DNA of 63,956 bases, taken from an uncultured Ruminococcus sp. (lineage in GTDB: Bacteria > Bacillota > Clostridia > Oscillospirales > Ruminococcaceae). The stretch is taken from NCBI GenBank assembly GCA_902787825.1, contig CADAHS010000012.1, positions 1 through 63,956 on the forward strand, in the 5' to 3' direction. The notes below the pieces were generated by a model. The model had not been told where the DNA came from and ran no database searches. It saw only the letters and a list, made by a program, of their open reading frames with translations. Within the stretch, counting starts at the first letter, position 1. Every line of letters starts with the position of its first letter. Shown one piece after another: positions 16,985 through 25,992 of the stretch. Made by a program: the position numbers and the translations under genes.

Positions 16985-18265
16985 ATGGGTTTGTTTGGAC
17001 CAAGTAAAAAGGAAAAAGAACTTCAAGCGGAAATTGATAGACTTAAAACCATGCTATCACCTGAGCAATCAGAAATAATCACGCTAAAGAATGAAATCAA
17101 AGAGTTAAACGAGCAAAAAAGCGAAGCTGAAAAAGATTTGTTTAATTCTCATACTCAAATTGCAAAGTCTCAAGCTGAGATAGAACAATATCAAAATGAA
17201 ATAAACTCATTAAAAACACAGATTGTTAATTATCAAGACGAAATAATAATGCAAGCTTACGGATTGTATCGACCCAATTATGTGTTTGCTAATTCTGATC
17301 TTTACAAAGAAAGATTAAAAGCTTGCAGAGATAAACAAAAAGAATTAATTAAGCAGAACAAAGCTTGTAGTGGTGATATGAACTGGACTGTTAATAACAG
17401 CAAATCACAGGGTAATAAATTGGTAAAGGATACACAAAAACTGTTATTAAGAGCCTTTAACGTCGAGTGTGATGACATTATAAACAATGTAAAGATTTCT
17501 AATTTTGAAAAGTCAAAAGATCGTATTCTTACTACCAGTGAACAGATCTCAAAACTTGGAAAAATAATGTCTATAAGTATTACTCAACAATATGTTAGTC
17601 TAAAGATGGAGGAATTGTTCCTTGCTCTTGACTTTGACCAGAAAAAGCAGGAAGAAAAAGAACGTATCAAAGAGGAAAGAGAAAGGCAGCGAGAAGAAGC
17701 TAAGGCACAAAAAGAAATCGAAGAAGCACGTAAGCGTCTCCAAAAAGAGCAAACACACTATCAGAATGCTCTTGAAAAGCTAAATGAACAAATAACTAAA
17801 AATGGTGAATCGCCAGAACTGCTTCAAAAGAAAAATGAATTATTAGCAAAAATCAGTGATACTGAAAAGGCAATAAAAGACGTAGATTACAGAGAAGCAA
17901 ACAAACGTGCGGGATATGTCTATATAATAAGTAATATTGGTGCGTTTGGCGAGAACGTTTATAAGATTGGAATGACAAGAAGGCTTGAACCAATGGATAG
18001 AATAAATGAACTCGGTGATGCATCTGTTCCCTTTAACTTTGATGTTCACGCATTGATTTTTACAGATGATGCCCCAAAGCTTGAAGCAGCATTACATAAT
18101 GCATTTGAACACAGGAGGCTTAATAAGGTCAATCCAAGAAGAGAGTTTTTCCGTGTAACATTAGGAGAAATCAAACAGGTTGTCAGAAACAATTTTGATA
18201 AAACGGTTGAATGGGTTGATGTTGCTCAGGCAGAACAATATCGCCAATCAATGCTGATTAAATAA
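16985..18265 (+). CDS. DUF4041-type coiled-coil protein with GIY-YIG (T5orf172) domain
   Basis: The 426-residue product begins with a coiled coil (about 5-95), followed by a helical DUF4041-like middle part, a highly charged Lys/Glu helix (about 215-275) and a C-terminal GIY-YIG nuclease-like domain (GYVYIISNIG, then YKIGMTRR and EFFRV). Such T5orf172 proteins occur in phages and mobile islands; their targets are mostly unknown. The gene is clearly more AT-rich than both neighbours and has its own promoter and terminator, so it is a one-gene insertion. A role in phage defence or in a mobile element is possible but unproven. Confidence 0.8.
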   Translation: MGLFGPSKKEKELQAEIDRLKTMLSPEQSEIITLKNEIKELNEQKSEAEKDLFNSHTQIAKSQAEIEQYQNEINSLKTQIVNYQDEIIMQAYGLYRPNYVFANSDLYKERLKACRDKQKELIKQNKACSGDMNWTVNNSKSQGNKLVKDTQKLLLRAFNVECDDIINNVKISNFEKSKDRILTTSEQISKLGKIMSISITQQYVSLKMEELFLALDFDQKKQEEKERIKEERERQREEAKAQKEIEEARKRLQKEQTHYQNALEKLNEQITKNGESPELLQKKNELLAKISDTEKAIKDVDYREANKRAGYVYIISNIGAFGENVYKIGMTRRLEPMDRINELGDASVPFNFDVHALIFTDDAPKLEAALHNAFEHRRLNKVNPRREFFRVTLGEIKQVVRNNFDKTVEWVDVAQAEQYRQSMLIK

Positions 18266-18279
18266 CAATAAATAACTTT

Positions 18280-18305
18280 CGCCCTGCTCCGATTGGAACA
18301 GGGCG
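18280..18305. terminator. Bidirectional terminator
   Basis: CGCCCTG-TCC pairs with GGA-CAGGGCG around a GATT loop, with one mismatch. It lies between two convergent genes, with T-rich DNA on both sides. Confidence 0.75.
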
Positions 18306-18309
18306 TTGT

Positions 18310-18969
18310 TTATGCCTGTAGATATTCTTTTACCTCCAAAAGATCGTTGAACTGCTTGTGAGCGAGTCGTTTCATCTCCTCGTCAGGCTCGATAATATCC
18401 GGCACGAGGAAGGGGTACATTCCTGCCCTGCTCGCCGAGATTATACCGTTTCGGGAGTCCTCGACCGCCGCCGACCTTTTCGGGTCAGCACCCAGCTTCT
18501 CGCAGGCAAGCAGATAAATCTCCGGCTCGGGCTTAGAGTGCTCGATCATATTTCCACCGATTATCACCCTGAAATACTTGAAAAGGTCTGCATCTTTAAG
18601 CTCTGCAACGACCGTTTCATAGCTCGTTGACGACGCAAGTGCGACCTTTGCACCGCTTTGTTTCAGGAACTCCAGCAGCTCCCTCGCACCTTTTTTTATC
18701 GGCATTCCCTCCGTCTGAATTATCTCCTTGAAGCGTGTAACGCACTCAATGTGCAGCTGCTCGATGCTCACCTTGTCGCCGTAAGCCTCTTCAAAAATTC
18801 TCAGCGTGTCAACAGTGCTTCTGCCCACACATTTCATTGCCGTTTCGGTTATGTCGCCAAGTCCGTGAGTGTCCGCCACGTCCTGCCAGCTGCGCAAAGC
18901 GATCGTTTCTGTGTCAAAAATAATGCCGTCCATGTCAAACACAACAGCGTCAAGTTCATTAAGCTTCAT
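18310..18969 (-). CDS. HAD family hydrolase (beta-phosphoglucomutase-like)
   Basis: A 219-residue HAD superfamily phosphatase or phosphomutase. Motif I is FDMDGIIFDTE with both catalytic aspartates; ALASSTS is motif II, and SKPEPEIYLLA with AAVEDSRNGI gives motifs III and IV. The cap domain lies between motifs I and II as in beta-phosphoglucomutase-type enzymes. The exact substrate cannot be read from the sequence. It follows the RNA methyltransferase gene by 12 bases and is probably co-transcribed with it. Confidence 0.9.
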   Translation of the reverse strand: MKLNELDAVVFDMDGIIFDTETIALRSWQDVADTHGLGDITETAMKCVGRSTVDTLRIFEEAYGDKVSIEQLHIECVTRFKEIIQTEGMPIKKGARELLEFLKQSGAKVALASSTSYETVVAELKDADLFKYFRVIIGGNMIEHSKPEPEIYLLACEKLGADPKRSAAVEDSRNGIISASRAGMYPFLVPDIIEPDEEMKRLAHKQFNDLLEVKEYLQA

Positions 18970-18981
18970 TTGTCCTCTCCC

Positions 18982-20097
18982 CTATCTGAAATACATATAA
19001 AGATCGCACTTTATCATTCCGTTGTAAAGCTTGCGCTTTTTGTCCGCCTTTTTGCCGAAGAATTTCTCAAACTCCTCGTGCGGCGAAATGATGTAGCACG
19101 GATTTTCCTTTGAGGGACTTATCACCTGTCCCATCTTCTTGTAAAGCTCCTCTGCCGACTTTCTATCAAGCAGCCTCTCACCGTAAGGCGGATTGCAAAA
19201 CAACGTACAGTTCTCCTTCAGTGCAAGCTTTGAAATATCCTGCTGCCTGACCTCTATTCTTGCGGAAACACCGGCTTTTTTTGCATTTGCGCTCGTAAGG
19301 TCAACCGCAAGCTCGTCAATATCAAAACCGTACCCCTTGAAACCGCAGTCACGCTTTATCAGATCCATAGCCTCAGCCCTTGCATTCTGCCAGACACTTT
19401 GGGGTATCTGTTCCCACTGCTGAGCGGCAAAATTTCTTCTCAGTCCACAGGCGATATTCATTGCCTTGTACGCCGACTCTATAAGAAATGTTCCCGAACC
19501 GCACATCGGGTCACACACGACCGTGTTCTCCCTCACTCTTGCAAGGTCGATGATACCGGCGGCAAGCGTTTCCTTTATCGGAGCTTCGTTGGAATTGCGG
19601 CGGTAGCCACGCTTGTGCAAACCCTCTCCCGACGTGTCCAGATAAATGCTCGCCTTATCTTTGAGAATATTGAACTGTATCTGATGCTTGGCACCGGTCT
19701 CCTCAAAATAGCTGATGCCGTATACGCTCTCAAGGTGCTTGACGCAGGCTTTTTTTATTATTTTCTGACAGTCCGGGACTGAGTGGAGCTTTGAATTGAT
19801 ACAGCTTCCCTTGACCGGGAAAGCATCGTTTTTGCCGATAAACTCTTCAAGGCGGATCGCTTTGACCCCCTCAAACAGCTCCTCAAAGCTTCTCACCTCA
19901 AAGCTTGCAAGTTCACACAGTACCCTTTCTCCCGAGGAGATCCACAGATTAGCCTTTGCAAGAGTTTCAAGCGTCCCGTCAAAGCTGATCTTCCCGTCTG
20001 TGGTGACAAGATTCTCGCCGCCGATCTTTTTTATCTCAAATGCCAGCACACTTTCAAGTCCGAAATGGCATGGCACACACAACCTTATCTTCTCCAT
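18982..20097 (-). CDS. THUMP-domain class I SAM-dependent RNA methyltransferase (RlmL/YpsC type)
   Basis: A 371-residue methyltransferase. The N-terminal ferredoxin-like and THUMP region (about 1-155) binds RNA; the C-terminal Rossmann domain has DPMCGSGTFLIE (SAM binding) and NPPYGER (the NPPY catalytic motif of N-methyltransferases), as in RlmL, which makes m2G2445 in 23S rRNA. Firmicute YpsC is the closest known relative in architecture. The start at 20097 follows AAGGAAAGC upstream. Confidence is high for family and moderate for the modified base. Confidence 0.9.
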   Translation of the reverse strand: MEKIRLCVPCHFGLESVLAFEIKKIGGENLVTTDGKISFDGTLETLAKANLWISSGERVLCELASFEVRSFEELFEGVKAIRLEEFIGKNDAFPVKGSCINSKLHSVPDCQKIIKKACVKHLESVYGISYFEETGAKHQIQFNILKDKASIYLDTSGEGLHKRGYRRNSNEAPIKETLAAGIIDLARVRENTVVCDPMCGSGTFLIESAYKAMNIACGLRRNFAAQQWEQIPQSVWQNARAEAMDLIKRDCGFKGYGFDIDELAVDLTSANAKKAGVSARIEVRQQDISKLALKENCTLFCNPPYGERLLDRKSAEELYKKMGQVISPSKENPCYIISPHEEFEKFFGKKADKKRKLYNGMIKCDLYMYFR

Positions 20098-20119
20098 TTA
20101 GCTTTCCTTTCATTTAGCA

Positions 20120-20157
20120 AATCAAGACCCCCAGATCATTGAAGATATGGGGGTCTT
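20120..20157 (-). terminator. Terminator of the PBP1A gene
   Basis: A perfect nine-pair stem AAGACCCCC / GGGGGTCTT with a 16-base loop lies just after the PBP stop codon, followed by a short T-rich stretch. Confidence 0.75.
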
Positions 20158-20171
20158 AGTTTATCATTGAC

Positions 20172-22391
20172 TTAGTGGTTGCAGGTCTTTGGAAGTGCCG
20201 ACTTCTTGAAATATCCCTCCGCCTTAGTGCGGCAGGTCTTAGAAGCAAGCAGTCCCGTCTGCGTGCAGTAGTAAGCCTTTTCAACAGTTGAAGGCATAGT
20301 GAACTTCTTATCCGGCTCGTTCTCGGCAGCCTCACCGAAAAGATTTTTCCAGATGCTATCACTATTCTGGTAGCTGCCCGTCGGGATAGTCTTGTTGTCG
20401 TTATATCCTATCCAGATACCCGAAACGAAATCAGGTGTGCAGCCAACGAACGAAAGGTCCTTCCATACCGATGATGTACCGGTCTTTCCGACAAGGTCCG
20501 TCGTAAGAAGCTTAGCGTTCTTACCCGTACCGCTTGGATCATTGATGACCTTCTGCATCATTCTGTTCATAACATAAGCCGTTGAATCCGAGATAGCCTG
20601 CTTGTATCCATCGGACTTTTCATAGATGACCTTGCCCTGAGCGTCCTCAATGCTTGAGATATATGATACCTCATACTTTCTTCCGCCGTTGCCGAAGATC
20701 ATATAAGCTCCCACAAGCTCCTGAAGGTGCAGACCGTTAGTCAGACCTCCGACAGTGACTCCCGAATAAATGTGCTTATCCTTTTTCTCATCAAGCGTTG
20801 TGATACCAAGCTTATCCTTCAGGAAATCAAAGCTGTATTCAGGTGTGAGCTTTTTGATAAGCTGAGCAGGTGCAGTGTTCTTGGACTGTGCAAGCATCTG
20901 CCAAGCGAACATATCCTTGTATGACCAGTTGTGTCCGCCGTAATCGGTGTAGTTATCAGGCCATTTTTCGCTTTGACCCTCAGCATTCTGAATAGTGATC
21001 GGTTCGTCCTTGATCTTAGTAGACCAGTTGATTATATCCTGTTCCATAGCAGGTGCGTAGGAAGCTATCGGCTTGATGCACGAACCCGGCGAACGTGTAC
21101 CCATCGTAGCGATGTTGAATGTTCGCATCTCCGTTTTCTTGCTTCGTCCGCTGTATACCGCCTTGACATTTCCGGTGTAGTCCATAGCTATCGCCGCAGA
21201 AAGCAGCGTATCGTCCTGAAGTGTGTAGGTAACGAAGTTAGCCGGATTGAGCATATTCTGCTCCAGCTGTTTTTGCATATTGTAGTCAACCGTGGTATAG
21301 ATGTTGAAACCGCCGTCCCAGAGTCTTGACGAAGCTTCATCAGTCGAAATACCGTAGTACTTTGCGATCCTCTCTTCAGCCTCCTGCAAGGCTGCGTCCA
21401 TAAAGTAGTCTGTCGGACCCTGATCCTTGGTCTCATCGTCATAGATCGTCGCACTCGAATAGTCGAAGTTGCCGACTAATTTCAGCTTTTCATTAAGAGC
21501 CTTATTATACTCGTCATCATCAATAGCGCCGTTTTCAAGCAGCTTGTTGAGGCAGACCTTGCGTCTGACATAGTTATCCTCAGCGCCCTCCAGCGGATTA
21601 TAAGCCGCAGGAGCAGTGGTCATAGCCGCCAGAGCAGCCGACTCACCGAGCGTCAGATCCTTTACGTCCTTACCGAAATAAAAGTTAGCCGCCGCCTGAA
21701 CACCAATGATATCGTACTTAGAAGTTCCCAGCGGTATAACGTTGAGGTAACACTGAAGAATATCCTCCTTACGGTTTGTACGCTCAACGTTTATTGTCCG
21801 GAAGATCTCTCGTATCTTTCTTTCGATACCCTTGATACCCAAGGCTTCGGAATCTCCCGTAACATTTTTGATAGTCTGCTGAGTGATCGTTGAACCACCC
21901 TGTCTTCCCGGATAGATCGGCAGGAAGATATTGACGAACGCACCAATGGTACGCTTGAAGTCAACACCGTCGTGCTCATAGAATCTCTCGTCCTCACTGT
22001 ACACAAAGCAGTCCTGAGTGTACTGCGGGATATTTTCGATATCCACCCACAGAACGTGCTTGCTGTTGTTTCTGATAGCATAGTACAGATTGTACTGCTG
22101 AGAGTTCGGATCCTTTTCATCATACTGCGGATTTTCGTACATAAATCTTGAAATGTTGCTTTCAGCGACCCTGTCAAGACTAACCGTAGATGTAGTGTCC
22201 GCAAAATTCAGAACATATATAGTCAGCACCGTCGCAAAAATACAGGTTGTAATTATCACGATCAGGAAAACTGACAAAACAACTGTTCCCAAAGTTTTCA
22301 GCACTCTTGAAACTATGCCAAGAGTCGTATTCAGCTTCTTTTTCTTTTTACGCTGTTTGCCTTTGGGAGCAACTCTATTTCTATCTTCCAT
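20172..22391 (-). CDS. Class A penicillin-binding protein (PBP1A-like)
   Basis: A 739-residue bifunctional peptidoglycan synthase. A basic cytoplasmic stretch precedes a single membrane anchor (about 28-60). The glycosyltransferase (GT51) domain has EDERFYEHDGVD and QGGSTITQQ; the transpeptidase domain has SCIK (SxxK), SKN and KTGTSS. The tail holds a few Cys and Lys but no extra domain. It polymerises and cross-links cell-wall glycan outside the membrane. The gene stands alone between terminators. Confidence 0.95.
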   Translation of the reverse strand: MEDRNRVAPKGKQRKKKKKLNTTLGIVSRVLKTLGTVVLSVFLIVIITTCIFATVLTIYVLNFADTTSTVSLDRVAESNISRFMYENPQYDEKDPNSQQYNLYYAIRNNSKHVLWVDIENIPQYTQDCFVYSEDERFYEHDGVDFKRTIGAFVNIFLPIYPGRQGGSTITQQTIKNVTGDSEALGIKGIERKIREIFRTINVERTNRKEDILQCYLNVIPLGTSKYDIIGVQAAANFYFGKDVKDLTLGESAALAAMTTAPAAYNPLEGAEDNYVRRKVCLNKLLENGAIDDDEYNKALNEKLKLVGNFDYSSATIYDDETKDQGPTDYFMDAALQEAEERIAKYYGISTDEASSRLWDGGFNIYTTVDYNMQKQLEQNMLNPANFVTYTLQDDTLLSAAIAMDYTGNVKAVYSGRSKKTEMRTFNIATMGTRSPGSCIKPIASYAPAMEQDIINWSTKIKDEPITIQNAEGQSEKWPDNYTDYGGHNWSYKDMFAWQMLAQSKNTAPAQLIKKLTPEYSFDFLKDKLGITTLDEKKDKHIYSGVTVGGLTNGLHLQELVGAYMIFGNGGRKYEVSYISSIEDAQGKVIYEKSDGYKQAISDSTAYVMNRMMQKVINDPSGTGKNAKLLTTDLVGKTGTSSVWKDLSFVGCTPDFVSGIWIGYNDNKTIPTGSYQNSDSIWKNLFGEAAENEPDKKFTMPSTVEKAYYCTQTGLLASKTCRTKAEGYFKKSALPKTCNH

Positions 22392-22514
22392 AAAAGCAGC
22401 CTTTCCTTAGTCTTTTAGATATTATTATGCCACATACTAAATGAATTACGCTTTTGTACCCCTTTGATCTTTTGCTGCATCTGACCGCCGCAGCTATAAG
22501 CGTCAGCAGTCAAC

Positions 22515-22544
22515 GAAAATCGGGGACGATATGACTCGCCCCCG
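22515..22544 (-). terminator. Terminator after the ispH-S1 fusion
   Basis: CGGGGGCGA / TCGTCCCCG with one G-U pair, followed by ATTTT on the minus strand. Confidence 0.65.
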
Positions 22545-22556
22545 CATTATTCATGC

Positions 22557-24614
22557 TTACTCAGCGTCTGAGGTTTCCTCTGCGGCAGCTTCCTCAGCAG
22601 CTACTGCTTCATCAGCTTCCTCGGCTGCGGGTGCCTCATCAACAGGCTCAGCCTCTGTCTCATCGTCCGGCTCGTCAGCCTCTTCCTGCGGCAGCAAAGC
22701 TCTGATAGACAGGCTTATACGCTTCTTGTCAAGGTCGATCTCAGTGATCTTGCACTCGACCTCCTGACCAACTGACAGAATGTCGTTGACATTGTCAACT
22801 CTCTTGTTAGCAATCTGAGAGATATGGATAAGACCGTCAATGCCGTCAATGATCTGTGCAAATGCACCGAAAGCAGTGATCGAAACGATCTTTGCTTTGA
22901 CTGTCTGACCAACCTCGTAATTAGCCTTGAATATCTCCCAAGGATTTTCGGAATCCTTCTTGTATGTCAGTGCGATCTTCTTTGTTTCCTGATCTATGTC
23001 CTTGATCCTTACAGTGATCTTGTCACCAACAGAAACGACCTCTGAAGGGTGCTTATCTCTGTTCCATGAAAGGTCAACTCTTCTTACAAGACCGTCAACT
23101 CCGCCGAGGTCAACGAATACGCCGTAGTCAGTGATAGACTTAACAACGCCCTCTACCTCTTCACCGGGCTGAGTGTTCTCAAAGAACTTGGTCTGCGCAG
23201 CAGCCTTAGCTTCTCTTGCAACGATCCTGATAGAGCCGACAGCTCTCTGCTTAGCCTCGTTCACCTCAAGGATCTTGAAGCTTACCTCCTGCTTGAGCAG
23301 CTCATCAAGATTGAAATCTCTCTTCGGAGCAGCCTGAGATGCAGGGATAAATACCTTCACACCGTTGCATGAAACCAGCACGCCGCCCTTGACAACGTTA
23401 GTTACAACGCCTGTGAGCACCTCGTCAGCTTCCTTGGCAGCAACGATCTTCTCAAAGCCCGCAGCAGCATCTACCTTTCTCTTTGAAAGTGTAACAACTC
23501 CGTCCTGATCGTTAGTCTTGAGCACGAGAAGATCTATCTCGTCGCCTACCTTGACAACGTCCTCAGGCTTCTTGGTCGGATCGTCAGTCAGCTCAGAAGC
23601 CGGGATCATACCCTGCTGTTTTGTACCAAGATCAACATACACTTCTGTATTGTTGACAGACAAAACAGTACCTGTTACTCTCTTTCCGATATGTATTGGC
23701 TTCAGAGATTTTTCCATCTCCTCTTCCCAGTTAAATTCCTCATCAACATTGTTCAGTAAATCACTCATGGTTTGTTCTACCTCCTTGATTATATAAGCAG
23801 GTGTCGAAGCACCGGCTGAAATCCCTACGGATCTGACTCCCGAAAGATCGAGTCTCATTTTACGCAGTTCCCCTGCATTCTGCACATAAACGCTTTTGCA
23901 GTGCTGACTTGCGATATCAAACAGCTTTGCGGTATTTGAGCTGTGAGATCCGCCCACGATCACCATCAGGTCGCTTTGCTTTGCAAGCTCACGGACCTCC
24001 CGCTGTCTTTCATTAGTCGCATTGCATATAGTGTCAAACACCTCAGCGCCGGGCAGCAGCCTTCTGACAACTTCGCAGCACTGCTCCCACACCGCCTTGT
24101 TGAACGTCGTCTGTGCAAGCACCACTGTTTTTTTGTCCGAAAGAGCATTCTGCTCAACGAGCCTTTCAAGCTCACCCGGGTCGCTGAAAGCAAAGCTTTC
24201 ACCAAGGCAGTGCGCCCTGATCCCGATGACCTCGGGGTGCTGCGGATCTCCTGCAACAAGGATCGTGCAGCCCTCAGCGGAGCTTTTGTTGACTATCCTG
24301 TGTATCCTTGCAACGAACGGACAGGTCGCATCGACAACTCGTGCTCCTACCTCCTCCAGCCTTTTATACACATCAAGCCCCACGCCGTGAGAACGTATGA
24401 TGACAGTCTGTTCGCTGCTGACCTGATCGAGCCTCACAGGCACCGCACCCTTTGACCTCAGATCCTCCACAACATCGGTGTTATGGATTATCGGTCCCAG
24501 TGTCACCACATTATTTCGGTTATCCAACTCATTATACACTATTTTTACGGCATTGTCTACACCAAAACAGAAACCTGCGGTTGCTGCGACACAAATTTTA
24601 CATTTTGTTAACAT
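22557..24614 (-). CDS. ispH: Fusion: HMBPP reductase IspH and S1 RNA-binding protein
   Basis: The first ~285 residues are IspH (LytB), the last step of the MEP isoprenoid pathway, with cluster cysteines in GFCFGVDNA, DATCPF and CNATNERQ. After a short linker come four S1 repeats (starting near 305, 390, 475 and 560), each with the GxxVxL/VxSI...GVFVDL pattern, then a Glu/Ala-rich acidic tail. Such a fusion is known in Clostridia; why the RNA-binding part is tethered to IspH is unclear. It starts directly at the cmk-plsC stop codon, so they are coupled. Another IspH-independent S1 gene is not in the window. Confidence 0.95.
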   Translation of the reverse strand: MLTKCKICVAATAGFCFGVDNAVKIVYNELDNRNNVVTLGPIIHNTDVVEDLRSKGAVPVRLDQVSSEQTVIIRSHGVGLDVYKRLEEVGARVVDATCPFVARIHRIVNKSSAEGCTILVAGDPQHPEVIGIRAHCLGESFAFSDPGELERLVEQNALSDKKTVVLAQTTFNKAVWEQCCEVVRRLLPGAEVFDTICNATNERQREVRELAKQSDLMVIVGGSHSSNTAKLFDIASQHCKSVYVQNAGELRKMRLDLSGVRSVGISAGASTPAYIIKEVEQTMSDLLNNVDEEFNWEEEMEKSLKPIHIGKRVTGTVLSVNNTEVYVDLGTKQQGMIPASELTDDPTKKPEDVVKVGDEIDLLVLKTNDQDGVVTLSKRKVDAAAGFEKIVAAKEADEVLTGVVTNVVKGGVLVSCNGVKVFIPASQAAPKRDFNLDELLKQEVSFKILEVNEAKQRAVGSIRIVAREAKAAAQTKFFENTQPGEEVEGVVKSITDYGVFVDLGGVDGLVRRVDLSWNRDKHPSEVVSVGDKITVRIKDIDQETKKIALTYKKDSENPWEIFKANYEVGQTVKAKIVSITAFGAFAQIIDGIDGLIHISQIANKRVDNVNDILSVGQEVECKITEIDLDKKRISLSIRALLPQEEADEPDDETEAEPVDEAPAAEEADEAVAAEEAAAEETSDAE

Positions 24615-25973
24615 TTAATGTACCAGCTCCGTTATAGAATCCATTATTTCATTCTTGATCTTTTTCAAATCTTTGGCTGTTGTTCCTGTTACTCCTATTT
24701 CGGAAGGAATGATCGGTTTGCCGTACCTTACGACGACCTTGCTTCTGAACCTGAGCTTTTCTCCCTCAAAATTGATGCCAACGGGGATCACCTTGGTCTG
24801 TGCGACCGCAGCGATGAGCGCAACGCCGGTTTTGCCCTTTCCGACCTTGCCGTCCTTTGAGCGTGTTCCCTCCGGGAATATCTCAAGGTTTCTGCCCTTT
24901 TCGAGCTTCTCGATAGAGGTATCAATGACCTGCATATCGCCCTTTCCTCTCACGACAGGAAATGCGCCGAACAGCTTGATAAGCCCCGTAAAGAATACAT
25001 TTTTGTGGAAAAGCTCCTCCTTAGCCATATACGAGATAGGCACTCTCGCACCCAGAGCCGTGAAAACAGGGTCCTGATAGCTGCGGTGGTTTGAGGCAAA
25101 GATGTTTCCGCCGTCCTTGGGGACATTTTCCTTGCCCTCCCACTTGATGTTATAATAGCAGTGGTACACAAAAATAGTTATGTATCTCAGAAGATTGTAG
25201 AAAAAAAGCTTAATGAAAGTGAGCTTTTTCTTTTTTGTTATCGGTCTGACCGGCATAAGCTCACGGGTGGAGCGTGTGCTTGTTCTGCCCTCGCCGCCAT
25301 CATTTCCGCCGGTCTTATCCTTTATTATCTTAACGATAGTGTCTATCACCTCGTCAAGTGACATTTTCGTAGAATCGACCTCTATGGCATCATCAGCCTT
25401 TTTCAGCGGAGCGATATCCCTGTGAGTATCATTGTAGTCACGCTGTCTGATATCCTCCAGCACCTGTTCATATGTCGAAGGGTCGCCCTTCTCCTGCAAT
25501 TCCTTATAGCGTCTGTTCGCTCTTTCCTGTGCTGACGCAGTAAGAAATATCTTGACCTGAGCATCCGGCAGCACAACAGTACCTATATCCCTGCCGTCCA
25601 TAATTATATTGTTGTGCTTTGCAATATCCTTCTGAAGGTCAAAAAGGAACTCCCTGACCTTAGGTATCGCAGATACCGCCGATGCGCCCATTGAGATCTC
25701 GGGTGTTCTTATCTTGTCCGAAACGTCCTCGCCGCCGAGCATAACGTGCTGAGCGCCGCCGACATATTCCAGCCGCACATCTATCTTTCCAAGGCACTCC
25801 ACGACCGCACCCTCGTCCTTTGGGTCAATGCCGTTTGAAATAACATAGTAAGCAATAGTGCGGTAAAGTGCTCCCGTGTCAACATAAACGTATTCCAGTT
25901 TTTTTGCGACCGCCTTTGCAATCGTTGATTTTCCCGCACCCGAAGGTCCGTCAAGCGCTACATTTATACTCAT
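24615..25973 (-). CDS. cmk: Fusion: cytidylate kinase and 1-acyl-glycerol-3-phosphate acyltransferase
   Basis: Residues 1-220 are (d)CMP kinase with P-loop GPSGAGKST, DGRDIGTVV and RRYKEL; residues about 250-450 are a PlsC acyltransferase with NHRSYQDP (HX4D) and FPEGTRS. CMP kinase supplies CDP and CTP for nucleic acids and for CDP-diacylglycerol; the acyltransferase makes phosphatidic acid, so the two products meet in phospholipid synthesis. I start at MSINVALDGP (25973), with AAAGGA eight bases upstream; the longer ORF adds 13 unlikely residues. The two genes are usually adjacent in Firmicutes, here joined. Confidence 0.94.
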   Translation of the reverse strand: MSINVALDGPSGAGKSTIAKAVAKKLEYVYVDTGALYRTIAYYVISNGIDPKDEGAVVECLGKIDVRLEYVGGAQHVMLGGEDVSDKIRTPEISMGASAVSAIPKVREFLFDLQKDIAKHNNIIMDGRDIGTVVLPDAQVKIFLTASAQERANRRYKELQEKGDPSTYEQVLEDIRQRDYNDTHRDIAPLKKADDAIEVDSTKMSLDEVIDTIVKIIKDKTGGNDGGEGRTSTRSTRELMPVRPITKKKKLTFIKLFFYNLLRYITIFVYHCYYNIKWEGKENVPKDGGNIFASNHRSYQDPVFTALGARVPISYMAKEELFHKNVFFTGLIKLFGAFPVVRGKGDMQVIDTSIEKLEKGRNLEIFPEGTRSKDGKVGKGKTGVALIAAVAQTKVIPVGINFEGEKLRFRSKVVVRYGKPIIPSEIGVTGTTAKDLKKIKNEIMDSITELVH

Positions 25974-25992
25974 ATCCAAATTCCTTTCATTA

